Shown piece after piece: positions 1-10,854 of a DNA stretch of 64,000 nucleotides (the stretch's first letter is position 1; the number at the start of each line of letters is the position of its first letter). The translations under genes were made by a program, and so were the position numbers. The DNA is from Beverwykella pulmonaria. Lineage: Eukaryota > Ascomycota > Dothideomycetes > Pleosporales > Melanommataceae. The stretch covers positions 587,431-651,430 of the forward strand of contig BCHH01000015.1 in assembly GCA_001599595.1 (NCBI GenBank), written 5' to 3'. The notes under the pieces were generated by a model. It saw only the letters and a list, made by a program, of their open reading frames with translations, was not told where the DNA came from and searched no databases.

Positions 1-1804
1 TGTCTTGAGCTTTTACATTATAGGTCGACGCCGTCCTCTGTCCACGCCACCGACTGAACTTCAGATGGAGAGTTGGGCATATAAGCTCCGCCTGGAGACA
101 ACGTCTCCACACGCACACACATATATGCACAAGTCCTTTCATTAAAAACTACCGTAGCAGGAGCCCATGTTGTCTGCTCTTAGGTGGCTACATTCTTGAG
201 TACTGCGGTCTATGTTGTGCTCCTCCGCATCCAAAAGAAGACACGGATAAACCCATATTTTCTTTTCCGATGGTGCGTGAAAAAGGTGTGATAAGGATGC
301 CATGATTTGGGTGGGCTTGTTGAGGGGCAAGGAGATAGTACGGGCCTTTCTCTGAAACATGGATGGGTTCGGGCTAGGTAGTGATGGTGGAGGTGATGAT
401 AGTGATGATAGTGGTAATGCAAGTTGAAAAGGAACTTCAAGAGGAGTGAATATATAAATCCGCTCTCCATACTTGCTTACTTCTTCACACATCTACAAGT
501 CCTCAGGTCTCTAAAACCCACTTGGATCGACGAAGGTGGTGCCGTCTCTCGGGTCTAAAAGAAGTCTACGGTCGATATAGGGTGTAGACTTTCGCGTTCA
601 AATGCCACCCACAAACGAATTCGTAGTGTCCATCCGCCTTCTAGCGTTTAAAAGTGCATAGAATCCAAATATGAGGACCCCTTGTCTAATGTTTTTAAGT
701 ACGCTTGTACCCTATAATGACGGACAGGATGATGGTTCTGGATGCCGCGATAACAGTTTGGGTGGCCATCAGCGATAGGGAGAAAGGGTTAACATGTACC
801 TCCCACTATGGATGTGGTTATTTTCGATTGGCTCGATCTGGTCGCTTGTTTCTCTTTGCACACGCTCGTATAGTCCGTCTGTCTCTAAATCTGACGCCAT
901 CAGAATACACGTTATACGCCTTGGATGCCCAAAAGTTCTCGGCAACTTCTTCTATATTAAGAATGCAGCGAGTGTCTAAACCGAGGTCCAACAAGGTCAA
1001 TACGTTTGCCCTGGCTCTGTGGGAAAGGAGGTGTTCAAGCTTTTGGCCGTCGCCAAGGAGTTGGAGGATAGCTGGAGATATAGTGATAAGCATTGTTAAA
1101 GACAGTCTTTACCAATTCCTGTTGGTCTTTAACTCCGCTCTTCTGCGAGTATGTTGGGTTTTGAATGGAGAGTCTATGCATCCCCTTGTCCCCTTCTTTA
1201 TTGGCCTCTGCTCTCTACACAATTTTGAGTGCAAAAAGAGTTGAACCCCTCATGCAGGATTCAAAAATCAAGATACACTTAAGCAAGAGCCACCCAAGAG
1301 CCACCCAAGAAAGATCCGCCTTCGTCGCCTTCGGATGGAGCCTCAAAGCAAAGGACTGATGCTCAAACGAACGACAATGGTGCGACTATGGACTAGAATT
1401 ATTCGATACAATCGCTCGCAACACTCTTTTCGAGGCTTCAGCCGGGCCTAGTGGGGGATTTTCAGGCGGTCCACCCGGATCATCCCTACCACATATACCA
1501 ATGGGATCACGCTAAAATGGCCCTGTACGCAAGCTAGCAATCTTCATATTCCCTTCGGAAATTTACTGACTTTGAAATTGATCGCAACTCAGTCGTAACT
1601 TCATTCAAGTTAGGGATTCCAATCCCGAGAGTCGGGCACGAGTGGGGCAGCAGTTGGGCATTTCGGGAATCCCCGGTACAGAAGATTTTAATACAAGCTT
1701 CTCAGGAAGGTTGAAAAGTTTTATTTGAATATGTTTGTCATAAGTTTTCTATGATTTGAGTAGCAGCGGAATGAAGAGACTGTCATTCCTGCTGGCATAT
1801 GTAT
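1..1804. other. Gene-free left flank
   Basis: I see no supportable gene. Open frames here (for example around 705-1244 on + and 818-1093 on -) have no recognisable domain, no matching splice sites and poor amino-acid composition. This is the flank into which the LTR element at 1805 inserted; the last five bases (TGTAT, 1800-1804) are the left copy of its target duplication. Confidence 0.5.
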
Positions 1805-2061
1805 TGTTGGTTTCACAGGGCTATTGCAATAGCAATGGGGTTTCTCAAAGGGGGTAATAAATCGTTGTGTCTGTCTATCTTGAAGCGGTGCAGCAGAGGG
1901 AATACCATCCACATCACCGCCGCGTGCACTAGCCTAATATGGCTAGTGCCCCACGTGTCCACACGTGATTGGTACCTCCACACGTGATCCATACATCCCA
2001 CGTGATCTACACGTGATCTACACATCAACACGTGATTCCCACATTCTATATACTCCCGACA
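1805..2061 (-). repeat. Left LTR (3' LTR of the Copia-type element)
   Basis: 257 bp, TG...CA ends, same sequence as 4658-4914. It holds six CACGTG palindromes (starting at 1952, 1962, 1981, 1999, 2010 and 2029) and a perfect 9-bp inverted repeat GCACTAGCC / GGCTAGTGC with a 6-base loop at 1926-1949. On the minus strand, the transcription direction of the element, a TATATA box lies about 10 bases inside the LTR start. Confidence 0.93.
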
Positions 2062-2097
2062 CTGGCAACTCTTTCTTTTGTCGTTATCAATTTGATA

Positions 2098-2584
2098 TCA
2101 AATAAGAAGAAGGAAAAAAAAAACATGTAACAAACGGACGCTCAATTGAGCTAGAAAGGAAAGAGAGCTCCCATCCACTTTGATCGGATCAAACACGTGA
2201 CTGACTAGATTGACCGTTCGAACAGTTGACCCAACCGTCAATTCGTACGCGGAGCTTGTTCGTGTCGACAAGAGTTTTGAGGGCGTTGTTTGGTATAACC
2301 TTGGTGAAGGCGTCGGCTGGATTGTCGTTGCCGTTGATCCACCAGATCTCCTGAAGCTCACGTCGCTCATATAACTGTCAAAGAGCCATGATATCAATCA
2401 TGAGACGTTTCTCCTTTGTAGTGCCGAGTTTGACAAGGCATTCGTAGAGGGAAAACAAATCGGTGCATACAACGATCGGGATTTCGGGGATCTCCAATCG
2501 GTCCGTGATCATTTTGAGGGTACTGCCTAGGACAATGGCGATATCGACTCCTGCTACCATCCCATAGACTTCTGAAGCAAGCAC
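2098..2584 (-). pseudogene. RNase H fragment (Copia)
   Basis: Minus-strand sequence reads VVCTDLFSLYECLVKLGTTKEKRLMIDIMAL, a TGA stop, then YERRELQEIWWINGNDNPADAFTK. This matches the C-terminal RNase H domain of Copia polyproteins (IDIxxLRxxYE, then DNPADAxTK). The TGA sits where the family has an Arg, consistent with CGA to TGA. A frame change follows further on. Confidence 0.75.
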
Positions 2585-2987
2585 TGCTCAGGTCACTCTT
2601 TTGCTTTTGGTAGAGCTGTAGTAGATAATGTTGCCTGTAATATCAAACTCACTCTCTCCAGGGGTTTCATTTGCAATAACAATTAGATATCCTAGCTGGG
2701 AGCTCAAATCTTTGTTGTTTGCAAATGAACCGTCAACGAATACAAACAGCTTTGCTGAATTGATCTTGATCGGCAGGTATTAGAGGCCTTGGTCAAGATT
2801 TGCCATATGCCATAATATACGTTTGTTAAGGGCCTTAATCTCGTCGTTGCCAGGTTCCTGAGTTTGCGCAGCTATTAATAGGTCGAAAGCAGCTTCCGGT
2901 TGACAAATCAAAGAGATAAACGCAGCTCGAGCACGCTGTTGTCGGTATACCGTTTGTGTATTGTGCTTCTCGTCAACAAGCACAAGC

Positions 2988-3185
2988 TTAGTGCCAGTGG
3001 GTTCCAGCCTCCGCTAGTCCGTACAAGGGCTTGAGGATCCTCATAATTGTACTGTCGGGATACTCGTGGGCGATCTCCTTCAGAAGGTGGGCAAAAACAA
3101 GGCGGGTAAGTGGGGTTGCTGATTGCGTGAAGCGCCTCGGATCCATCTCTGCCTCAAAATCCACCGCGACCGCGTCTACGACCAT
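2988..3185 (-). pseudogene. Reverse transcriptase fragment (Copia)
   Basis: Minus-strand reading gives RRFTQSATPLTR, then TIMRILKPLYGLAEAGTHW, the well-known KPLYGLxEAGxHW block of Ty1/Copia reverse transcriptase upstream of the YVDD site. The frame ends right after this block and continues in another frame with QQRARAAFISLICQPEAAFDL (2780-2983), which belongs after YVDD. The catalytic part is therefore missing by deletion. Confidence 0.8.
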
Positions 3186-4595
3186 ATGCCCTATTATGGG
3201 CGTATCTTCTGTCAGTCACGCATTGACTAAGGTTGTTGTTGTCGATGAAGCGGGCAGTGGGATCGTAGTAGAAGTTGCTAGCACGACCGCGCAGCATCAA
3301 GGAGTAGGCGTCGTGGTACTGGCTAGGGCCGATTCCAACCTTCCTGCATGTATCGTGGAATAGAACCAATTTGGAGTTGAGAACGTCAAACAATTCACCG
3401 CTGAACCTTATATTGTCTGTATATAACTTTGACAACTCAGTAAGAAGCTTTGGCAGTCCAGGCAATTGTGTATTTGCCTGAGGTTGTTGTCGGGGTTGCG
3501 TAGTCTGCTGGGATGTGTTCTGAGGTGGTTGAGCAGGTAGTTGAGCAGGTGGTTGAGCAGGTGGTTGAGCAGGTGGTTGAGCAGGTGGTTGAGGAGGTGG
3601 TTGAGCAGATGTTTGCCAGTAATTGTTGTTGAAATCCTCATGTGTGTTTGCCGGGGACTGAGAAGATTGAGGTTGCTGAGGGAGGGTCTAGGTTTGTTGT
3701 ATGGTGGTAGTGCTCGCTGGCGGGCGTACATTTAGTTCGTCATTGGATTGAACATTCTGGTTGGTTGGCTTGGGGACTAAGAATCCTTGTGTAGGCGGCA
3801 GTGAAGTACGGTACCAGTCCTTGGGGGCAGAATCCATTGGGCCTTGGCCTTGGGGAGAGCTTAGGTCTGTTCCTGGATGGTAATATCTTAAATAGGGGTT
3901 GAGGCCGCCGTAATGCTTGTTCTAGTGGTCAAGGTCTGTTTTCTCCCATTTGTAGGGCTCCTCTCATTCAACTACAAGTCTCATGTTGACTAACATCTTC
4001 TTGTTGTCCATTGGAACCCATACGCCATTCCTGCGGAGGAATGCACGGATAGCCCAAATAATGTTGCTATCCAGCTTGTCCCAAACAGCCACCGTCCAGT
4101 CTTCAAAATCCTCCATGAACCACAGCCATAATTCGTTATCAATAAGTCTGCCTAAGCGATATTCCTCCATTCAGGAAGCTGCAAATCCATTCAACACTTT
4201 AGGGTCAATCTTGTCAATGTCACTAGTAACATCTGGCACCACTGTAGTCCATGTGGCCTCGTCAATGCGGTCCTTCCACCGTATAGGAAACTCGTATGCC
4301 ATCTTAACAGTGTACTAAGCAGGATTGACGGTTTCGCTGGCGATTGAGGAGGGGGGGGTCGTGTTTTCTTCGTTCGGACGCTGGTCCTGATGTCCACATC
4401 CAGCACAAACCGGAATCTCAACGGATGCAGCGTATAGAAGGTTGTTCTGCGTGATGGACGCGAACTCAGTCTCGTGGGTGAGCGTAGTAAAACGAACCCT
4501 GCGATATCAAGCTCTTTGAAGGTCGTGCCTGCGAGAATAGGCTGGCCTTCCTTAGCACATGGTCCAGAGGGCACCAGCAAAGTCCTGGGCCTCAA
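3154..4595 (-). pseudogene. Gag-like remnant of the Copia element
   Basis: Minus-strand frames with several interruptions read like fungal Copia Gag. One segment (3964-4170) contains EEYRLGRLIDNELW and FLRRNGVWVPMDNKK. A downstream segment (3154-3465) contains LTELSKLYTDNIRF and KVGIGPSQYHDAYSLMLRG. Between them is a linker carrying a 12-bp minisatellite (about 3525-3610) that in the coding frame gives repeated QPPA units and is followed by a Gln-rich stretch. Stops and frame changes separate the segments, so no intact Gag can be made. Confidence 0.6.
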
Positions 4596-4657
4596 GGTCT
4601 GTCTCTTCCGTTTAACCTAGCTGTCTGTGGTTGACTGTGAATTCAACCACTGATCAG

Positions 4658-4914
4658 TGTTGGTTTCACAGGGCTATTGCAATAGCAATGGGGTTTCTCA
4701 AAGGGGGTAATAAATCGTTGTGTCTGTCTATCTTGAAGCGGTGCAGCAGAGGGAATACCATCCACATCACCGCCGCGTGCACTAGCCTAATATGGCTAGT
4801 GCCCCACGTGTCCACACGTGATTGGTACCTCCACACGTGATCCATACATCCCACGTGATCTACACGTGATCTACACATCAACACGTGATTCCCACATTCT
4901 ATATACTCCCGACA
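4658..4914 (-). repeat. Right LTR (5' LTR of the Copia-type element)
   Basis: 257 bp copy of the left LTR, followed at 4915-4919 by the second TGTAT. CACGTG boxes start at 4805, 4815, 4834, 4852, 4863 and 4882, and the inverted repeat is at 4779-4802. As the upstream LTR on the minus strand it would be the promoter of the element, so the E-box-like cluster lies in its regulatory region. Confidence 0.93.
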
Positions 4915-5870
4915 TGTATAATGAGTAATTTTCGAAGAGTACTTTGTTAGCATCTTCTAAAATGTCATCGAAAACTCCCCTTCGCCGCGAAATTATTGGA
5001 ACCTGCTCTTATTCATCTCACAAAAGTATTATTCAAGGATACTCTATTACCCCTCCTCCTTAGTTCTCACTCTCTCCAGCTCGTCGCAAGCCCAAGATGA
5101 AACAGCTGCAAGGCGGACTCGAGTACATTTTGAGATAACAATATTTCTAGTCCCACCCGAGAACAGCAGCCTATATAAACACCCACGTTCTTGCAATACG
5201 CTCTGCGGCCTGGTCTCTGCGTCCTCAACTTTTCCTCCAATACTTACCTCGTAATGCTTTTATCCTACTACTACAGCCTCCTTCCCTCTTGTCGCAACAT
5301 CCCCTACTCAAACAACTTTTCCTGACTCTAAATCGGACCTGCACCATCTATTCCTCACATCCGCGATGTAGCCGTCTGCTGCAGTGAAGGCGCAAACGGC
5401 TCCTGCGCGCCTATACTTCTCAATTCCTGCCATACTTTGTCGCACAAGTAAGTTTTCTCTAGCGACTTCTCTCTGTCTAGCAGCCTTAGAAAATAGCATT
5501 ACATCTCTAACATGTATACCTTTTTATACTAAAGGCAAAGCTATATAGAAGGATTAGAACTTAAACAAGCGTATTAGCCATAATTTGTGGTTAATACACG
5601 AATAGAATAGATTTCGGGCCTCTTATTAGAATGAAGTTTCATTTTAGAGAATGACTAATTAGCCAAATCCTCCCAACTCTACTACAACATTCCCACCTCA
5701 TTACGAAGACATAAAGGAGTGTATAGCAGCGAGCAACCGTTTCACAGCGTCCCATGAAAAGCATGTACCCTCCGCCAAGAAAGAACCCCCCTGACCATCC
5801 CTATTCCCATCCCCTCCTCCGAAAAGACGCTCCACTGAGTAATTCTCATCGTGAAAGCCTTACATTTGAA
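4915..5870. other. AT-rich intergenic sequence
   Basis: No gene seen. About 5507-5660 is strongly AT-rich with many TA steps and short stop-littered frames, the look of old repeat sequence altered by repeat-induced point mutation, although no parent element can be named. Confidence 0.4.
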
Positions 5871-6255
5871 TCAAGGGCAATCGACGGAGAAAGACCGAAT
5901 CGAACCCGAAAATTGGACACACTGTCCCACACGAGCTGCTTTAGCGTTATTGCTGCAGTTGCTATCGGTATAAATAGTCGCTGCAAGGCACAATACTCTT
6001 AGCACGCGAACCTCATGCATTCATTGATCTGCGCGAGGCAACAAACATACCGGTGCAGCCACTTCCCAAGTCAGAGACCTTGATGCTTTCAATATCCGTG
6101 ACCGTCTTGCAGGTATTAGGCCCGTTGGACGGTGGTGCTGTCCAGACTAGATGCGTGCCGCTGTTGCAGTTGTGACCACTCCAGCTCTCGAGGTGAGAGT
6201 CTGCCGCGACAAACGCGGCGAGGGCGAGGATGAGGGTTGAGATCGTGAACTTCAT
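5871..6255 (-). CDS. Small secreted cysteine-rich protein (hypothetical)
   Basis: Two exons, 6051-6255 and 5871-5980, split by a 70-bp intron (donor GTATGT at 6050, branch GCTAAG, acceptor TTGCAG), giving 315 nt and 104 aa. The start at 6255 is chosen because it opens a clear signal peptide (MKFTISTLILALAAFVAADS); an in-frame ATG further up adds an improbable leader. The mature part is about 85 aa with six cysteines (in NC, TC, GC, NC, QC and DC contexts, the last next to the C-terminus), compatible with three disulfides. I recognise no named family. Size, secretion signal and paired cysteines are those of fungal extracellular or effector-like proteins; function is not known. It sits alone between AT-rich stretches. 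Confidence 0.72.
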
Positions 6256-7468
6256 TGTTGCGTTTGGTGGAAGGAAGCGAAGAAAGCTAATATGTGTCGA
6301 GTTAATGTTTGGACGAAGTGATGAGAGAACAATGTGTGTGTGCTCCACGGAGGTTTATATGATTTTCATATCAATAATAGTGCAGCCGCTCAATTCCACT
6401 TGTGGTAGTTATTTACGAATGTTGTTAGTGCACGATGTATTCACATTCTTCAGCTGAGTTTTGATTAAGCTGACTGTTTCACGACTTCGTCAACACCTAC
6501 TACACTGTGTAGGGTTGTGGAACAGTAAGCGAGAACTAATGCTCTGCTTTTAACATTCACCCAATTAGTCCTGGCTTTTGATTGCTTATACATACTTCCC
6601 CGCAGAACCAACATTCAATAATGAAAATATGCATTCGACTCAGGGATTTTACTTTAACTTCGATCGCAAGATCAGCACAACAGCTTCAGCAACACGGTCA
6701 GATGTTGCCGCCTTTCCGGCTGAGAGAACCACCTTCAAGAGTACAGTAATCTCTTTACCGGTCGTGCAAGAGAATGAGGTGAATTCAATAATGAAAATCA
6801 GCAGATGACCCTCATATCTACTGCCGTCCCTCAGCCTTCACTATTCTATTATATTCCTCTTTGAGAACTTGTCGCAGTTGCATCAATTTATGACACATCA
6901 AAAATGTGGTCACCAAAATGAGGCATATCACAAGATCCGAGTGTAGATCCTGCTTGCATGACGTGTTGGATACTGTTGTAGAGTAGTGCTGCAAAAGCAA
7001 CGAATAAGCCGAGATCTCGGCCACAGAGGCTTACGCAACTCAGCCATTGACATGCAGAGTATGAAAGGGATCCATAAAGGGATGTAACCGCAGGCTGTTA
7101 CCTGTAAGGCAATATTGTAGTGCTCGTGTTGCTACCAATGTTTCCCTTTGGTATATGCAAGATGATGGAGTAGAAGAACAATTATATCTTTATTTTGTAG
7201 CTACATTTGTATCACTTTTAGGTCACTGAAACTGTTTCCCTTTGAAAAGGAACATGCTGTGTGTTCAAAAGTTATATCACTATGTTACTGAGATATCACT
7301 TGAAGGAAGTTCATGTCCGTATTCTTTTTCTAGGCCTTTAGGGCCTAAAACTCCTTGAAATAAGAGCCCCAATCTATGTACATGTTACCTGATAAAGAAA
7401 CAAACGCCCTGCCCATCCTCCACCTGATTGCACCGATCAGCACGTCAGCGTACCCTCAGTCATACTCA
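6256..7468. other. Intergenic, no gene seen
   Basis: Includes the promoter side of the small secreted protein gene and the 3' side of the GH114 gene. Short frames here have no signal, splice structure or recognisable motif. Confidence 0.5.
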
Positions 7469-8328
7469 CTACTTGCACTGTCCGCCCAAAGTATCCAACT
7501 GCTGACGAGAGTCCTTGATAACCTCGGAAAGTGTGACACCAGCCGGCTCAGTGCAGTTGTTTCCTCCATACTCAATCTGGAAAACCGCGAGGTTGGCTTT
7601 CGTCAATGGTTCATAGTCTGCGCACTCGTTGTCGTAGATATGGCACTGTTCATTGACAGCAAACTGGATATTTGGTAAGACGAGAGGAATGATATCGAGG
7701 GAGTTCTTGAGGCCGATGGCGAGACCATTGCTCTTGGCGATGCCGGCTAGGTAGTTGACGTATTCGGCGTAGAGCTCCATTGGGTAGCCGAAGCCGTCTT
7801 GGTTCTCGTTCTATTCGCATAAGTCAGCTGATTGTCCAACATGAACGAGGTTATTTTTCAAAATAAAGAACTCACATAACCGTCAGTGTTATCAGGGTCC
7901 ACAGCATGGCAGCCTGATGCAGCCGCAAACTCAATCCTTTCCTTCATAATCTTCTTTACATTCAGGCTCGTGACATTCACCCAGTTCTCATGCGGCCAGT
8001 CTTTCATCACCTGTCCGTAATCATTTTTTGTGAATTTGTTCCTGTCATCGCGCCAGTCCTCGCGGGAACCCGCGCTGAAATAGCAAATGACCTTTTTCGT
8101 CTTGGCTAGGTCTTTGATAAGGGTGCTGCCACCTTTCGTGCTGTCGAAGAGATCAATGTCAATGACTTCAACTGGGGCGTCCTGTAGGTCCTTAAGAGGA
8201 TAGACCTTTTTGAGCACGATGTCCCAGGTTGTGCCGGAGGGAAACTTGGTGATATCACGGCGGGAGAGAGGGGTTGCGGTGGCCAGGCTGGCGGCACTGA
8301 CGAGGGTGAGAAGGGTGGAGTAATGCAT
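7469..8328 (-). CDS. Secreted GH114 glycosidase (endo-alpha-1,4-polygalactosaminidase family)
   Basis: Exons 7876-8328 and 7469-7810 with a 65-bp intron (GTGAGT, branch CTGAC, acceptor TAG) give 264 aa. A signal peptide covers about residues 1-19. The body carries the hallmarks of the GH114/TM1410-like TIM barrel: VICYFSAGSREDW (80-92), GCHAVDPDNTDGY (139-151, with the Asp of DPDN as the expected catalytic acid), GLAIGLKN, VNEQCHIYDNEC and AVFQIEY. Members degrade alpha-1,4-linked galactosamine polymers such as fungal galactosaminogalactan; the exact substrate here is inferred from the family. The length is typical of single-domain fungal members. It lies downstream, on the same strand, of an ordinary AT-containing promoter. 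Confidence 0.9.
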
Positions 8329-9753
8329 GGTGGATGTTATGCTAAAACTTGATGGTGTTCAATGAATGTTGGTTGAAGTGAGTGTGAATGAGTGTTGAGT
8401 AAGTGAACTGTGGTGAGAGTGATGATAGTTTGGGTTCAATGCTCAAATTATATACAAAAATTGCTTCGCCTGATGGCCAACACTTCATCCCTCTCGACCA
8501 AGTGAAGCCACAGCATTGACGCGTTTTTTCGGACCCTCACGGAGAATAGTAGGATCTCATAACGGCGGATTTCGTGCATTACATCGCCGGTACCTGGTAG
8601 ATGATCTTCCAGTATTCAGTGCGCGATCCTGCGTAAGGCGAACCTTGAACGATGCTCATATCCACCTACCTGGGTTGAATGTTTCGCTACCACGTGCGCA
8701 TAGTATTTCGTGACCAACGCGGGACCAGGTGTCCTTCATCTTCCTTCTCAACGGGAAGGAAGGAGGGTAGGGGAGAGACTTACTAGTTTAGGTAATGCAT
8801 CCGCTGTGCTGACTGTGTTGCGTCTCATGTTATGAATGGATCCATACACTTGTAGGTACCGATCCTGGTTTGAAGGTGTGTAATTGGTGACATTCTCTTC
8901 GCATTAGGAAGATAACTAAGTCTTCTAGTGTTTTCAGCGATTAGGATTTCAATATTGAGCGCATGCATCTTGAATCTTGAGCTTGATTGGCGACACGAAG
9001 GTCCTCTGGAGGGTGCACATCTAGTTCGTGCATCAAAGCTTAATGTTTCGAAGCACGATCGTCGATGTTTGGTTCGTTGGTTTCGTAGGATTTTTGTCAT
9101 ATAATAAAGAACCTTCCTCAGCCCGGCCACGTGTGCTTGCGAAACTATGATTAGAGAGCGCTCCATTCAAAGGAACGATATCAGGCATCCAGTTTCTATA
9201 AGATTTGTACTGCGCCCCGCATTGAAAACGTTTTCAACACGTGGTGTGATACACGCCACTTCGTGTCCTGTTCACTGTCAGGTCGTGTATTTCTCAGCCC
9301 TTGTAGGATTTGGAGATGAGCGAAAATCAGCAAGCTCATGCATGAATAACAATTTCATTGGGGGCAGGGCAAGAAACAGGTAAAATCAAGAGTAAGAAGT
9401 AGGTGAGAAGCATATATCTAATAACTTCGCCACTCATTGTGCCACCACCGCGTACGCTTGTCAGCACGTGCAGACAGCACCTGAGGGAGAAGTAAGATGC
9501 CTGACATACAAGTGCATCTAGCTATGGAGTCAGGCAAAGACTTGTAGTGTTTAGTAAAGGCTTTCATTGGGTCTATTTGCGCCTAGTAACTTGTGGAGTG
9601 ATGGCGTAGCGGTGAGCACCAACGTTGGACATGTGTCCAGATGCAGTGCACTAATTAAGCGTATTTCTAGTCACGTGACGTGATATGGTCCATCGAAGAC
9701 TCTTGCAGTCGGACGCTGCTTGATTGAACTGTCCTACTTATGAATTCTAACTA
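8329..9753. other. Intergenic, no gene seen
   Basis: Promoter of the GH114 gene at its left edge (AT-rich, TTATATAC near 8448). The rest shows only short frames without domains. Confidence 0.5.
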
Positions 9754-10854
9754 TTATAGCTTCGCCTGATCACCCTCTTCCTCATTGACAAGCACATATC
9801 TATACCTCGCTTTCCCATCCTCCATATCGACCACACTTTTATTCGCATCCTTCATTGGCCTCTTCTGTATCCACGGCGTCACCTTCTTCTCCACGGCAAA
9901 CTGCAGCATCTCCTCAATCTCCTTCGGGCTCCCGATCTGACTGCCCCCAATCTTGCACCCCTTGGCAATCAACGCAAACGCCGCGATGGCAGGCAGGTTA
10001 TCTTCTGGCGCGCCTACTTGAATGAATTGCCCGTTGGTGCGAAGAAGTCGGAGGTAGCCCGAAAGAGGCATGTCGGGGGAAGAGACGGTGGAGATGATGA
10101 GATCCAGGGTGCGCGCATGTTTGCGTTCCCATTTCACGTCCTCGGAGGTCGCGATATAGACGTCTGCGCCCATGGCCGTAGCGTCCTTCTCCTTGTTCCT
10201 TGACCTCGAAATCGCAACGACCTTATCACAACCTAGGGCCTTCGCAAACAGGACTCCGAAATGCCCCAGTCCTCCCAGTCCTACGATGCCAACGCGCTTC
10301 CCTGGCCCAGCACCATTCTTCTTCAACGGTGCAAAGACCGTGATCCCACCACACATCATCGGTGCCGCATCTTCGGATTTCAGGCCCGCGGGGATCTTGA
10401 TAGCGAAGTGTGCAGGCACGCGGACATAATCGGCATAACCTCCCATACTCCAATTCCCATCCAGATACTTCCCATTATACGTCCCCACAAACCCCTTGCT
10501 GCAGTGTTGTTCCATGCCCCCAGCGCACTCTTCACAATCCTCCCTCAAACATGACGCAGCCTGCGCACCTACGCCTACTCGATCCCCAATCTTGAACCGT
10601 GATGCAGATTCCGAACTGCCAATGCGCACGACGTGTCCGACGATTTCGTGGCCAACGCAAACGGGGTAGTGCGTTGGGCCCCAGCCAGAGCGCAAAGTAT
10701 GTATATCCGTGCCACAGATACCGCAATGGCTCACTTTGATGTCGATGTCGGTGGGCGCGAAAGGTTTCGGTGTGAAGGACGCCCATTTCAAGTTTCCTTG
10801 CGCGGCAGTGGAGTCGTGGCCCAGCCAGCCGTGGAACGTGTCCGGGGATGTCAT
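9754..10854 (-). CDS. Zinc-dependent alcohol dehydrogenase, cinnamyl-alcohol dehydrogenase/Adh6 type
   Basis: Intronless, 366 aa, full length for the medium-chain dehydrogenase family. Likely NADP(H)-dependent reduction of aldehydes or oxidation of alcohols in the cytosol. Catalytic zinc ligands are in HCGICGTD (Cys47) and GHE (His69, Glu70). The structural zinc lobe has four cysteines (Cys102, Cys107, Cys110, Cys118). The nucleotide-binding motif GLGGLGHFGV lies near residue 192, followed by the SRSRNKEKDA stretch usual in NADP-binding Adh6/CAD proteins. The C-terminal RYRYVLVN resembles the RYRFVI ending of this group. No neighbouring gene suggests a pathway. Confidence 0.92.
   Translation of the reverse strand: MTSPDTFHGWLGHDSTAAQGNLKWASFTPKPFAPTDIDIKVSHCGICGTDIHTLRSGWGPTHYPVCVGHEIVGHVVRIGSSESASRFKIGDRVGVGAQAASCLREDCEECAGGMEQHCSKGFVGTYNGKYLDGNWSMGGYADYVRVPAHFAIKIPAGLKSEDAAPMMCGGITVFAPLKKNGAGPGKRVGIVGLGGLGHFGVLFAKALGCDKVVAISRSRNKEKDATAMGADVYIATSEDVKWERKHARTLDLIISTVSSPDMPLSGYLRLLRTNGQFIQVGAPEDNLPAIAAFALIAKGCKIGGSQIGSPKEIEEMLQFAVEKKVTPWIQKRPMKDANKSVVDMEDGKARYRYVLVNEEEGDQAKL

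Larger units (their letters stand above)
1805..4914 (-). mobile_element. Internally deleted Copia-type LTR retrotransposon
   Basis: Complete insertion of 3,110 bp bounded by two 257-bp direct repeats that start TG and end CA and look identical when read side by side. It is flanked by a perfect 5-bp duplication TGTAT (1800-1804 and 4915-4919). Coding remnants lie on the minus strand, so the 5' LTR is the right-hand one. In element order they are Gag-like sequence, a short piece of reverse transcriptase, the RT/RNase H linker and RNase H. Protease, integrase and the RT YVDD core are missing, so the internal 2.6 kb is a deletion derivative of a Ty1/Copia element. A purine-rich run (minus strand of 2069-2079) just inside the 3' LTR could be the polypurine tract. 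I could not identify the primer-binding site with confidence. Confidence 0.9.

Noticed and set aside
705..1244. 179-codon + strand frame
   Set aside because: No domain, signal or splice context; the opposite strand is equally open.
4631..4953. Frames repeated at both 1799-2031 and 4631-4953 that look like a duplicated gene
   Set aside because: They are translations of the two LTR copies, not protein-coding genes.
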